A stretch of 64,000 nt of DNA, from assembly GCF_052065755.1 (NCBI RefSeq), contig NZ_JBQHTK010000005.1, forward strand, positions 1 to 64,000, written 5' to 3'. Under the pieces are notes generated by a model that was not told the DNA's origin, did no database searches, and saw only the letters and a list, made by a program, of their open reading frames with translations. This DNA is from Allocoprococcus sp004560705. Lineage in GTDB: Bacteria > Bacillota > Clostridia > Lachnospirales > Lachnospiraceae. Within the stretch, counting starts at the first letter, position 1, and the number at the start of each line of letters is the position of its first letter. Positions 44,156 to 52,288 of the stretch are shown here, one piece after another. A program made the translations under genes and the position numbers.

Positions 44156-45457
44156 ATGAGAATACAAAAGCTGAATAAAGATACGAAACAGAATCTTCTT
44201 GAGGATCTTCTGAAAAGAAGTCCGAACAGCTATGGACAGTATGAAGCAAGCGTACAGTCCATTCTGAACGAAGTGAAAGAGAAAAAAGACGAAGCTGTGT
44301 TTGCTTTTACCAGAAAATTCGACGGAGCTGAGATTTCAGCGGACAACATTCTGGTGACCGAAGCAGAGATCGAAGAGGCCTATCAGGAAGTGGATGCTTC
44401 CCTGCTGGATGTGATCCGCAAAGCCCGTAACAACATTGAAAATTTCCATGCAAAACAGCGTCAGAACAGCTGGTTCGACAGCAAACCGGATGGAACCATC
44501 CTTGGACAGAAAGTCACACCGCTTCAGAGAGTCGGAGTCTATGTACCGGGCGGAAAAGCAGTCTACCCGTCTTCCGTACTTATGAACGTCATGCCTGCAA
44601 AGGTTGCCGGTGTGGATGAGATCATTATGGTTACACCACCAGGTAAAGAAGGAAAGATCAGTCCCAATACGCTGGTTGCGGCAAAAGAAGCAGGAGTCGA
44701 TAAAATCTATAAAGTAGGCGGGGCACAGGCAATCGGAGCCCTTGCGTACGGAACGGAATCCATTCCAAAAGTAGATAAGATCGTGGGCCCGGGAAATATT
44801 TATGTGGCACTTGCAAAGAAGGCGGTCTATGGACATGTAAGCATCGATTCCATCGCCGGCCCAAGCGAGATTCTGGTGATTGCCGATGAAACTGCAAATC
44901 CAAGATATGTAGCCGCAGACCTGTTGTCTCAGGCGGAACATGATGAACTGGCTTCTGCGATCCTGGTTACTACAAGCGAGGAACTTGCAAAAGCTGTTTC
45001 CAACGAAGTGGACGGATTCCTGAAAGTTCTTTCCCGGTCTGAGATCATTGCAAAATCTCTCGACAACTATGGTTATATTCTGATTGCAGATACGATGGAT
45101 GATGTGATCGATGTGGCAAATGAGATCGCTTCCGAACATTTGGAGATCCAGACTAAGAATCCATTTGAAGTGATGACTAAGATTCGTAATGCGGGAGCGA
45201 TTTTCATCGGAGAATACGCAAGCGAACCTCTTGGAGATTATTTTGCGGGGCCGAACCATATCCTGCCGACCAATGGAACGGCCAAATTCTTCTCACCGCT
45301 CTCCGTAGACGATTTTGTGAAGAAGTCCAGTATTATTTCTTACTCCAAAGATGCCCTTTCCAGGGTTCACAAAGATATCGAAGCCTTTGCAAAAGCAGAA
45401 CAGCTTACCGCACATGCCAATTCCGTACATGTTCGTTTTGAAAATGAGGAGGAATAG
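44156..45457 (+). CDS. hisD: Histidinol dehydrogenase
   Basis: 433 residues. It catalyses the last two steps (L-histidinol to L-histidine, NAD and zinc). Landmarks are YVPGGKAVYPSSVLMNVMPA, VGGAQAIGALAYGTESI, IVGPGN and the zinc/catalytic segment AEHDELASAIL. It is placed between hisG and hisB, each separated by 3 bases. Confidence 0.97.
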   Translation: MRIQKLNKDTKQNLLEDLLKRSPNSYGQYEASVQSILNEVKEKKDEAVFAFTRKFDGAEISADNILVTEAEIEEAYQEVDASLLDVIRKARNNIENFHAKQRQNSWFDSKPDGTILGQKVTPLQRVGVYVPGGKAVYPSSVLMNVMPAKVAGVDEIIMVTPPGKEGKISPNTLVAAKEAGVDKIYKVGGAQAIGALAYGTESIPKVDKIVGPGNIYVALAKKAVYGHVSIDSIAGPSEILVIADETANPRYVAADLLSQAEHDELASAILVTTSEELAKAVSNEVDGFLKVLSRSEIIAKSLDNYGYILIADTMDDVIDVANEIASEHLEIQTKNPFEVMTKIRNAGAIFIGEYASEPLGDYFAGPNHILPTNGTAKFFSPLSVDDFVKKSSIISYSKDALSRVHKDIEAFAKAEQLTAHANSVHVRFENEEE

Positions 45458-45460
45458 AAT

Positions 45461-46051
45461 ATGCCGGATCGAAGTGCAATAGTTGAAAGAATTACAAAAG
45501 AAACACAGATTACCGTCGAGCTGAATCTGGACGGACAGGGTATGACTGATATTTCCACCGGAATCGGTTTCTTCGATCATATGCTTTCCGGTTTTGCCCG
45601 TCACGGACTTTTCGACTTGAAAGTCAAAGTAAACGGGGACCTTGATGTGGATTGTCATCATACCATTGAAGATACCGGAATTGTGCTCGGACAGGCGATT
45701 CAGAAAGCCCTTGGTGAGAAAAAAGGTATCAAACGCTATGGGCATTTTCTGCTTCCGATGGATGAGACCCTGGCTCTGTGCGCCATTGACCTGTCCGGCA
45801 GACCTTATCTGAATTATGATGCGTCCTTTACTACCGAGCGGATCGGAGAGATGGATACAGAGATGATACGTGAATTCTTCTATGCCGTTTCCTACAGTGC
45901 AGCCATGAACCTCCATTTGAAAATACTGGATGGCATCAACAATCATCACATGGCCGAAGCTTTATTCAAAGCATTTGGAAAAGCACTGGATATGGCTGTC
46001 ATGGAAGAACCCCGGATGAAAGATGTATGGTCAACGAAGGGGACCTTATAA
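45461..46051 (+). CDS. hisB: Imidazoleglycerol-phosphate dehydratase
   Basis: 196 residues, the stand-alone dehydratase with no phosphatase domain. Metal-binding His motifs: FFDHML, CHHTIEDTGI and NNHHMAEALFKAFG. GAGGAGGAATAG precedes the ATG. Histidinol-phosphatase is not in the window. Confidence 0.97.
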   Translation: MPDRSAIVERITKETQITVELNLDGQGMTDISTGIGFFDHMLSGFARHGLFDLKVKVNGDLDVDCHHTIEDTGIVLGQAIQKALGEKKGIKRYGHFLLPMDETLALCAIDLSGRPYLNYDASFTTERIGEMDTEMIREFFYAVSYSAAMNLHLKILDGINNHHMAEALFKAFGKALDMAVMEEPRMKDVWSTKGTL

Positions 46052-46076
46052 GAAACGACGAAAAAAGGAGTACAAC

Positions 46077-47360
46077 ATGAGTTATAAAAGATTAATTCCC
46101 TGTATTTTCATCAATAAAGGGAAAGCTGTAAAATGGTTTGACAATATGGAAATTGTATCCGATGATGTAGTAGCCCTGGCGAAGGAGTACAACGATCACG
46201 GTGCGGATGAACTTCTTGTGTTCGACCTTTCCAACTCCGATGACGATCACGACGAGTCCATCGATCTGATGAAAAAAATCAACCGTGTTATCCAGATCCC
46301 GATGGTTGCAGGGGGAAATATCAGACGACAGGAAGATGTAAAGAAAATTCTCTATGCAGGTGCCAAACGCGCCATGCTGAATTTCTCCAAACCGGATGCC
46401 GGAAAACTGATGGAAGAGGTTTCCAAACGTTTTGGAAAAGATAAAATCGCAGTGTCTTTAAATGATTTTGATGCACTTTTTAAACAGCAGCATACCATTC
46501 AAAACTACAGCAGCGAGATCATTTTCATGCACAGACTGGATCTGGATTCGGTCATGAATATCACGGATATACCATGTGTTGTGGTTACCGATACACTGGA
46601 AGAACCGGAGCTTCTTAAAATTCTGAAATGTCCGGGTGTCAAGGGACTCTCCGGACGCTATGTAAGCCAGAAAGGAATGGATTTCACCGCCTATAAGGAA
46701 ACTTGCGCTAAGGAAGGAATTCGAATGACATCCTTCGAAAGCAAGATGGATTTCTCCGAATTCAAACTAAATTCGGATGGACTGCTTCCGGTTATCGTAC
46801 AGCACTATAAGACATCTGAAGTATTGATGTTGGCATATATGAATCAGGAGGCGTTTGAACAGACTGTCAAATCCGGAAGGATGACCTATTTCAGCCGCAG
46901 CCGTCAATGCCTCTGGACGAAAGGAGAGACCTCCGGTCATTTCCAGTATGTTAAATCCCTCACTATTGACTGTGACAAGGATACCTTACTCGCAAAGGTG
47001 GATCAGGTAGGCGTAGCCTGCCATACCGGCAATCCGACCTGTTTCTTCCAGCCGGTGGTGGGCAACGATTACGACGAGACCAACCCGCTTCAGGTATTTG
47101 AAAGTGTTTACCAGACGATTCAGGATCGGAAAATACATCCAAAAGAAGGTTCTTACACGAATTATCTTTTCGATAAGGGAATCGATAAGATCCTGAAAAA
47201 AGTAGGAGAGGAAGCAACCGAGATCGTGATTGCGGCCAAGAATCCGAATCCGGAAGAGATCAAGTACGAGATCTCCGATTTCCTTTATCATGCAATGGTT
47301 CTTATGGTAGAACGCGGTGTAACCTGGGACGATATCGTAAGGGAACTTGCGGACAGATAA
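46077..47360 (+). CDS. hisIE: HisIE bifunctional enzyme with an N-terminal HisF/HisA-like domain
   Basis: 427 residues in three parts. Residues 1 to about 215 are a TIM-barrel related to HisF/HisA (KRLIPCIFINKGKAVKW; later VAGGNIRRQEDVKK). Residues ~225-330 are phosphoribosyl-AMP cyclohydrolase HisI (LMLAYMNQEAF, WTKGETSGH, zinc CHTGNPTC). Residues ~335-427 are phosphoribosyl-ATP pyrophosphatase HisE (KKVGEEATEIVIAAKN). In the barrel, the HisF catalytic Asp11 is replaced by Phe11, so this part is unlikely to be an active cyclase and may be structural. AAAGGAGTACAAC sets the start at 46077. Last gene of the operon. Confidence 0.93.
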   Translation: MSYKRLIPCIFINKGKAVKWFDNMEIVSDDVVALAKEYNDHGADELLVFDLSNSDDDHDESIDLMKKINRVIQIPMVAGGNIRRQEDVKKILYAGAKRAMLNFSKPDAGKLMEEVSKRFGKDKIAVSLNDFDALFKQQHTIQNYSSEIIFMHRLDLDSVMNITDIPCVVVTDTLEEPELLKILKCPGVKGLSGRYVSQKGMDFTAYKETCAKEGIRMTSFESKMDFSEFKLNSDGLLPVIVQHYKTSEVLMLAYMNQEAFEQTVKSGRMTYFSRSRQCLWTKGETSGHFQYVKSLTIDCDKDTLLAKVDQVGVACHTGNPTCFFQPVVGNDYDETNPLQVFESVYQTIQDRKIHPKEGSYTNYLFDKGIDKILKKVGEEATEIVIAAKNPNPEEIKYEISDFLYHAMVLMVERGVTWDDIVRELADR

Positions 47361-47416
47361 AGAGAAAAACGTGTCTCAATGTCCCCACTAAAACCGAACT
47401 CATAGAAACCGACAGC

Positions 47417-47460
47417 CCGGCATATATTTTCTTAAGATATATGCCGGCTTATTTTTTTGC
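47417..47460 (+). terminator. his operon terminator
   Basis: An 11-bp stem, CCGGCATATAT with ATATATGCCGG, followed by CTTATTTTTTT. Confidence 0.88.
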
Positions 47461-47502
47461 ACGAAAAAGCATGCCTACCCTGATTGAAAGGAGCGATCCA
47501 TC

Positions 47503-47820
47503 ATGCCAAATACCCAAAAGCAAAGAGAAGAACTATTGCGTGCGGCCAGGGAAATGGGAATGAGCGGGAGTACTCCGGCTGTCCATCCCCGCTACCGTGC
47601 ACTTTACCACAGCCTTTATGGCGAAGAATCCGTACATACGCCGTCCGGAACACTGGGAGCCCGGATTCTGCTGAGTCTGATCCTTTTTGCAGTTTTCCTA
47701 TCCGCGGACTACAGCAACCAGCACATATGGAAATTCTCCCAGACGGAGATTATGGAAGAAATTCAGGCACAGCCGGATTACAGAAGCTATGTCAATCAAT
47801 TTCTGGATCTGCTTCCCTGA
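47503..47820 (+). CDS. Small single-pass membrane protein, unknown
   Basis: 105 residues: a polar N-terminal half with NPKQREELLRAAREMG-like charged helix, one membrane segment (about 50-66, ARILLSLILFAVFLSA) and a ~38-residue C-terminal tail. GAAAGGAGCG precedes the ATG. No family recognised. The overlapping frame from 47484 lacks these features and is not credible. Confidence 0.72.
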   Translation: MPNTQKQREELLRAAREMGMSGSTPAVHPRYRALYHSLYGEESVHTPSGTLGARILLSLILFAVFLSADYSNQHIWKFSQTEIMEEIQAQPDYRSYVNQFLDLLP

Positions 47821-47858
47821 AATGGAATCAAAACCGGATTTAAAAACCAGCGTATGAA

Positions 47859-47887
47859 TTGACTTTTTGGCTGTAAGAATTTATAGT
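47859..47887 (+). promoter_or_regulatory. traX promoter
   Basis: TTGACT, 17 bases, TATAGT, 28 bases before the start codon. Confidence 0.7.
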
Positions 47888-47914
47888 ATACACCAGAAAT
47901 AAAAAAGGAGTCAT

Positions 47915-48634
47915 ATGAATAAAATGCTGATGATGAAAAAAAGAACTTATCATGGAGCGGATCTAAAGCTCTGGGCTATGTGGTCCATGCTGATAGACCA
48001 TGCCGGTGCGGTACTGATTGAAAATACTTCCCTTTATCAGATTACCGGCTTTCGTATGCTGGCCGTAGCTTGCCGGCTGATCGGGCGGATCTCTTTTCCG
48101 CTCATCTGTTTCCTGCTGATCGAAGGGTTTTGCCACACCGAAGACCGCAGAAAATATCTGATGCGTATGGGCTGCTTTACCCTGATTTCCGAAATCCCGT
48201 TCGATTTAGCCTTTTTCGGCAAATTAGATCTGCAAAGGCAGAATGTGTTCTTTACCCTTTTTACCGGAATCCTGCTGCTTTACGCGCTTGAGAAGGCGGA
48301 AACACTGGAGCATTCGCCTCTGATACGCAGTTTCATGATGGCAGCAGCCATCCTGGCGGGATGCGCGGCAGCCACGGCGGGCCGGTTTGATTATTCCTAT
48401 ATGGGGATCCTTCTGATCGCAGCCTTGTATTTGTTCCGGAAGGATCGTAAAAAACAGTGTATTGCCGGAGCTGTTCTCTCACTTTATGAATTAACGGCCG
48501 CTCTCGCATTCATTCTTGTCGGGAAATATAACGGTGAAAAGGGTGACGGCCGGCTTCCAAGAAATTGGTTTTATATATTTTATCCACTTCATTTACTGGT
48601 TCTGTCTGCAATTGTCTTTTTGTTAAAGATGTGA
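47915..48634 (+). CDS. TraX family membrane protein
   Basis: 239 residues, with about seven membrane segments and the TraX signature near the start (LKLWAMWSMLIDHAG) and middle (GRISFPLICFLLIEGF, with FTLISEIPFDLAF). In plasmid F, TraX acetylates pilin. Chromosomal Clostridia members are acyltransferase-like with unknown substrates and are not linked to conjugation here. AAAAGGAGTC precedes the ATG. Its 3' end runs into the AT-rich remnant. Confidence 0.88.
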   Translation: MNKMLMMKKRTYHGADLKLWAMWSMLIDHAGAVLIENTSLYQITGFRMLAVACRLIGRISFPLICFLLIEGFCHTEDRRKYLMRMGCFTLISEIPFDLAFFGKLDLQRQNVFFTLFTGILLLYALEKAETLEHSPLIRSFMMAAAILAGCAAATAGRFDYSYMGILLIAALYLFRKDRKKQCIAGAVLSLYELTAALAFILVGKYNGEKGDGRLPRNWFYIFYPLHLLVLSAIVFLLKM

Positions 48635-49178
48635 TTCTTAAAAAAAATGATTCATTCTGTTTCATCTGGAGTTTTTTTACTCGATATGTTATACTGAATG
48701 ATGTTACTAGCAGAGAATTAAGTGAAATATTACATTTAAGTGTGACAGGAATTAATATGTTAGTTTCGGAGATAAATGCAGAAATAGGAAATTATGCGGA
48801 AATAATAAATACTATGTCTAATTTATCTATATATTATAAGAGGGAAAATAATCTTACAACTTTAGTGCATATCATATGTAGGAATTCAAATGTACTATTG
48901 TGCATGAAATTTTACATTACAAATAAAAATAATCGCTCTTTCTCTGATTTTTATGACCAGTATTTTCTTAGTCCTGCAAATGAATTGCATTATCGTTCTG
49001 GAAAAAAAAATTTGAAGATCTGATAAAATATCATACGAAAGAAAACGGAAATAAGAAAATCATCTCAATCACTGTGGAAAAGGGGAAGAGAGAAATTCAG
49101 GCAATTGATGATGCTCTTTTTGAATATGAAGAAGTTATTTTCAATGATTTCCTTAATTCAATGATTTGTCATAGTTGA
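48631..49178 (+). pseudogene. AT-rich gene remnant with an A9 frameshift (HTH-regulator-like)
   Basis: One frame runs to TGA 49021-49023 with a helix-turn-helix-like block (SRELSEILHLSVTGINMLVSE) and then ITNKNNRSFSDFYDQYF and HYRSGKK. At the A9 run (49002-49010) adding one A keeps the frame open as KKFEDLIKYHTKENG and onward to EVIFNDFLNSMICHS, ending at TGA 49176-49178. The N-terminus is unclear: no binding site is found and the frame enters the end of traX. The base composition is far more AT-rich than the surroundings. It resembles the N-terminal part of Mga-type or PRD-type regulators, but the match is weak. Confidence 0.55.
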
Positions 49179-49190
49179 TTGTTAGGATTA

Positions 49191-49245
49191 AAGCTTGCAA
49201 GCTAAATGCATAGGACATTTAGTTTGCAGGCTTTTCTCTTTTTCT
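49191..49245 (+). terminator. Strong intrinsic terminator
   Basis: An 18-bp stem (49191-49208 with 49216-49233, two G-U pairs) and a 7-base loop, followed by TTTTCTCTTTTT. It closes the remnant's transcription unit. Confidence 0.85.
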
Positions 49246-49290
49246 GTGGTTTTACTTTATTTATTCTGAGAATTCATTGGAAAACAAGCG

Positions 49291-49299
49291 TGCTATAAT
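49291..49299 (+). promoter_or_regulatory. Extended -10 promoter of the 49.3-kb structured region
   Basis: TGC followed by TATAAT (49294-49299). The -35 is weak, as is common with extended -10 promoters. Predicted start near 49306. Confidence 0.5.
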
Positions 49300-49305
49300 T
49301 TCTGT

Positions 49306-49590
49306 AGTAATTGTTTGGTGTGGAAACTACAATAAGTAGGGATGGGATGCATATTCCGCAAGAACTGCGCATCCGTTCCGGAGGAACGGAGCGCCATTCC
49401 GCTTCAAACAATGTTTCCATATTTTTGAATCTCCTTAACACCGCTTTCAATGGTCGGATAAGAGGTATCCGCTGCGGATGCAGGCAGAGCCAGGCTAATT
49501 TACAGGTGACAGTGTGTCCGTGGATTTATTGGGTTTAAAGAAAGAAGAGACAGGGGGAATGCTCCCTGGCCACTTACTTATAATTTAGTG
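49306..49590 (+). ncRNA. Candidate structured non-coding RNA, family unknown
   Basis: This 285-base stretch follows an extended -10 promoter and has no convincing gene (a 75-codon frame at 49311-49538 has no binding site). Hairpins: GTAGT/ACTAC, GGATGC/GCATCC enclosing CGCA/TGCG, CCGTTCC/GGAACGG and GGATA/TATCC. TTGTTTG and GGAAAC near the 5' end can pair with CAAACAA and GTTTCC about 90 bases later in crossing order, as in a pseudoknot. GC content is clearly higher than the AT-rich flanks. It is not tmRNA, SRP RNA or RNase P by their conserved sequences; 6S RNA is not excluded. The 3' end is uncertain. Confidence 0.4.
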
Positions 49591-49637
49591 ATAGAATATT
49601 GTTTTTTTAAGCTAACTATTTTGTATATATTGATGTT

Positions 49638-49666
49638 TTGACATAAAAGAAACTTTATAGTACAAT
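49638..49666 (+). promoter_or_regulatory. Promoter of the radical SAM-RNase G operon
   Basis: TTGACA, 17 bases, TACAAT, 56 bases before the start. Confidence 0.8.
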
Positions 49667-49722
49667 TTATTCTGACGTTGACTTTACGATTGTTAAATTG
49701 CGTAATTTGAGGTATATAATTT

Positions 49723-51588
49723 ATGAAAAAGCTAGCATTAAGCGATGATATTTTATTAAAAGTAGATAAACCTGCCAGATACATCGGCAACGAAGTCAAT
49801 TCTACAATCAAAGATTCCGAAAAAGTGGACATCCGCTTTGCCTTCTGTTTCCCTGAGGTCTACGAAATTGGAATGTCCCACCTCGGACTCCAGATCCTTT
49901 ATGACATGTTCAATCGCCGTGATGACGTCTGGTGTGAGCGTGTCTTTTCGCCGTGGGTGGATCTGGACAAGATCATGCGTGAGGAACATATTCCGCTTTT
50001 CGCATTGGAATCTCAGGATCCTGTGAAAAAGTTCGATTTCCTTGGCTTCACACTCCAGTTTGAGATGTGCTATACGAACATTTTACAGGTGCTGGATCTT
50101 TCCGGGATCCCGCTTCACAGCAGTGATCGTACTCTGGATGATCCTTTTGTTATCGGAGGAGGCCCTTGTGCCTATAATCCGGAGCCGCTTGCAGATTTCT
50201 TCGACATGTTCTACATCGGAGAAGGAGAAGTGGTATATGACGAACTTTTTGATGCATATAAAAAATGGAAGGATTCCGGCAAAGACCGGACTGCATTTCT
50301 GGAGATGGCTGCGGAGATTGAGGGAATCTATGTGCCTTCTTTCTATCGTGCCGATTACAATCCGGATGGAACGATTGCAGCATTTACACCGGTAAATGCG
50401 CATGCGAAAGAAAAGATACGCCGCCAGGCCTTAGCGGATATGAGTACAACGACCTACCCGCTGAAGCCGATCGTACCATTTATCAAGGTGACACAGGATC
50501 GGGCGGTTCTTGAAATTCAGAGAGGCTGTATCCGTGGATGCCGTTTCTGTCAGGCGGGAATGGTGTATCGGCCGACGAGACCGCGGGATATCAATATGCT
50601 GAAGGAGACCGCAAGAGCGATGCTCCGGAATACGGGACATGAAGAAATTACTTTAAGTTCGTTGAGTTCCAGTGATTACAATGAATTAGAAGAGATCGTG
50701 AATTTTCTGATCGATGAATTTCACGGGCAGGGTGTAAATATTTCCCTTCCTTCGCTTCGAATTGATGCTTTTTCGCTGGATGTCATGAGCAAGATCCAGG
50801 ATATCCGTAAGAGCAGTCTTACGTTTGCCCCGGAAGCCGGTACGCAGCGGATGCGAAATGTGATCAATAAAGGTCTTACGGAAGAAGAAATTCTGGAAGG
50901 AGCGGGACAGGCCTTTGAAGGCGGCTGGAATAAGGTGAAGCTTTATTTCATGCTGGGGCTGCCCACCGAGACAGAGGAAGATATGGAAGGAATCGCGGTC
51001 CTTTCTGATAAAGTTGCCCGCAGATATTACGAGATTCCGAAGGAACAGCGCAATGGGAAATGCCAGATCACGGCCAGCAGTTCGTTCTTTGTACCAAAGC
51101 CGTTTTCTCCGCTTCAGTGGGCTCAGATGTATCCTGCCGACGAATATGTTCGCCGAGCTGGAATCGTTCAGGAAGCGATGCGCAACCAGCTGAACCGGAA
51201 AAGCCTGCGCTATAACTGGCACACGGCTGAGCTCACGGTGCTGGAAGGCGTATTTGCCCGCGGGGACCGGAAGATGGGCACGGTTCTGGAAGAGGCCTAC
51301 CGTCTTGGATGTATTTACGATTCCTGGAATGAACATTTCCGCTATGATCTGTGGATGCAGGCGTTTGAAAATACAGGAATCGATCCGGATTTCTACAATC
51401 TGCGTAAACGGGAAGCGGACGAGATCTTCCCATGGGATTTTATCGATTGTGGCGTGACCAAGTCCTTCCTCAGAAAAGAGTGGGAGAGAGCCATGAACGG
51501 GGAAGTGACCCCGAACTGCCGCAGACAGTGTTCCGGCTGCGGCGCTGCAAGCTATGGAGGAGGTGTCTGCTATGAAGGCAAGAATTAA
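49723..51588 (+). CDS. B12-binding/radical SAM protein (TIGR03960 family)
   Basis: 621 residues. An N-terminal Rossmann-like B12-binding-type domain (about 35-190, FCFPEVYEIGMSHLGLQIL), then a radical SAM core with CIRGCRFC (about 270-277). The C-terminus holds a Cys cluster (CRRQCSGCG). The substrate is unknown; the family almost always pairs with DUF2344, which is the next gene and overlaps by 17 bases. TTGAGGT precedes the ATG. Confidence 0.93.
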   Translation: MKKLALSDDILLKVDKPARYIGNEVNSTIKDSEKVDIRFAFCFPEVYEIGMSHLGLQILYDMFNRRDDVWCERVFSPWVDLDKIMREEHIPLFALESQDPVKKFDFLGFTLQFEMCYTNILQVLDLSGIPLHSSDRTLDDPFVIGGGPCAYNPEPLADFFDMFYIGEGEVVYDELFDAYKKWKDSGKDRTAFLEMAAEIEGIYVPSFYRADYNPDGTIAAFTPVNAHAKEKIRRQALADMSTTTYPLKPIVPFIKVTQDRAVLEIQRGCIRGCRFCQAGMVYRPTRPRDINMLKETARAMLRNTGHEEITLSSLSSSDYNELEEIVNFLIDEFHGQGVNISLPSLRIDAFSLDVMSKIQDIRKSSLTFAPEAGTQRMRNVINKGLTEEEILEGAGQAFEGGWNKVKLYFMLGLPTETEEDMEGIAVLSDKVARRYYEIPKEQRNGKCQITASSSFFVPKPFSPLQWAQMYPADEYVRRAGIVQEAMRNQLNRKSLRYNWHTAELTVLEGVFARGDRKMGTVLEEAYRLGCIYDSWNEHFRYDLWMQAFENTGIDPDFYNLRKREADEIFPWDFIDCGVTKSFLRKEWERAMNGEVTPNCRRQCSGCGAASYGGGVCYEGKN

Positions 51589-52285
51589 ATTCCGCAAAAA
51601 CGGTGTCATGAAATTCATCGGACATCTGGACATTATGCGCTATTTTCAGAAAGCGATCCGCCGTGCACAGATACCGATCGCATTTACCGGAGGCTACAGT
51701 CCGCATATGATCATGTCCTTTGCAAATCCGCTCGGCGTCGGTCTTACAAGTGACGGAGAATACTTTGACATCGAGCTCACTGAACCGATCGCCAGCAAAG
51801 AAGCCATCCGCCGTCTGAATGAGCAGATGGTAGAAGGTATGGAAGTGACCGGCTTTGTGGAAATTCCGGATGACAAGAAAAGCAAAGGGATGACGATCGT
51901 TGCCGGGGCAGACTACCTTTCAATAGTAAAAAAAGGCGTTCTTCCGGAAGGATGGCAGAAGCATCTCGAACACTTTTATGCGCAGGATGAAATCTTTATC
52001 CTTAAAACAACAAAGAAAAGCGAAAAGGAAGTCAACTTACGTCCCATCATTTATGATCTTCATCCTCAGGGTGAAGGAATCTACATGCGGGTTGCGGCCG
52101 GAAGTGTGCAGAATCTGAAACCGGAACCTGTTCTGGAAGCCTTCCTTGAATATATGAATATGCTCGGTGAAGAAACGGATGGGATTGAATTTGCCCATCA
52201 TCGGCTGGAAACGCTGGCCAATACCGGAAGTGAAGAATATCCGGACTTTGTGCCGCTTTCTGCTCTTGGAACGGAGATTATCTGA
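51572..52285 (+). CDS. Radical SAM-associated DUF2344 protein (TIGR03936 family)
   Basis: 237 residues beginning MKARIKFRKNGVMKFIGHLD, the family N-terminus. Function unknown; it may present RNA substrate to its radical SAM partner, which is an inference from constant pairing. GGAGGAGGTG precedes ATG 51572. It lies 3 bases ahead of the RNase G gene. Confidence 0.92.
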   Translation: MKARIKFRKNGVMKFIGHLDIMRYFQKAIRRAQIPIAFTGGYSPHMIMSFANPLGVGLTSDGEYFDIELTEPIASKEAIRRLNEQMVEGMEVTGFVEIPDDKKSKGMTIVAGADYLSIVKKGVLPEGWQKHLEHFYAQDEIFILKTTKKSEKEVNLRPIIYDLHPQGEGIYMRVAAGSVQNLKPEPVLEAFLEYMNMLGEETDGIEFAHHRLETLANTGSEEYPDFVPLSALGTEII

Positions 52286-52288
52286 CCA

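Noticed and set aside
44336..45259. 307-codon minus-strand frame opposite hisD
   Set aside because: Antisense to a complete hisD; residue content is Cys/His-rich shadow sequence.
47484..47843. 119-codon frame overlapping the small membrane protein gene
   Set aside because: The 47503 frame has a GAAAGGAG site and a clear membrane helix; this one is its shadow.
49311..49538. 75-codon frame in the candidate ncRNA
   Set aside because: No binding site, odd residue content, and it runs through hairpin arms.
50686..51633. 315-codon minus-strand frame opposite the radical SAM gene
   Set aside because: Shadow of a conserved gene; no start signals.
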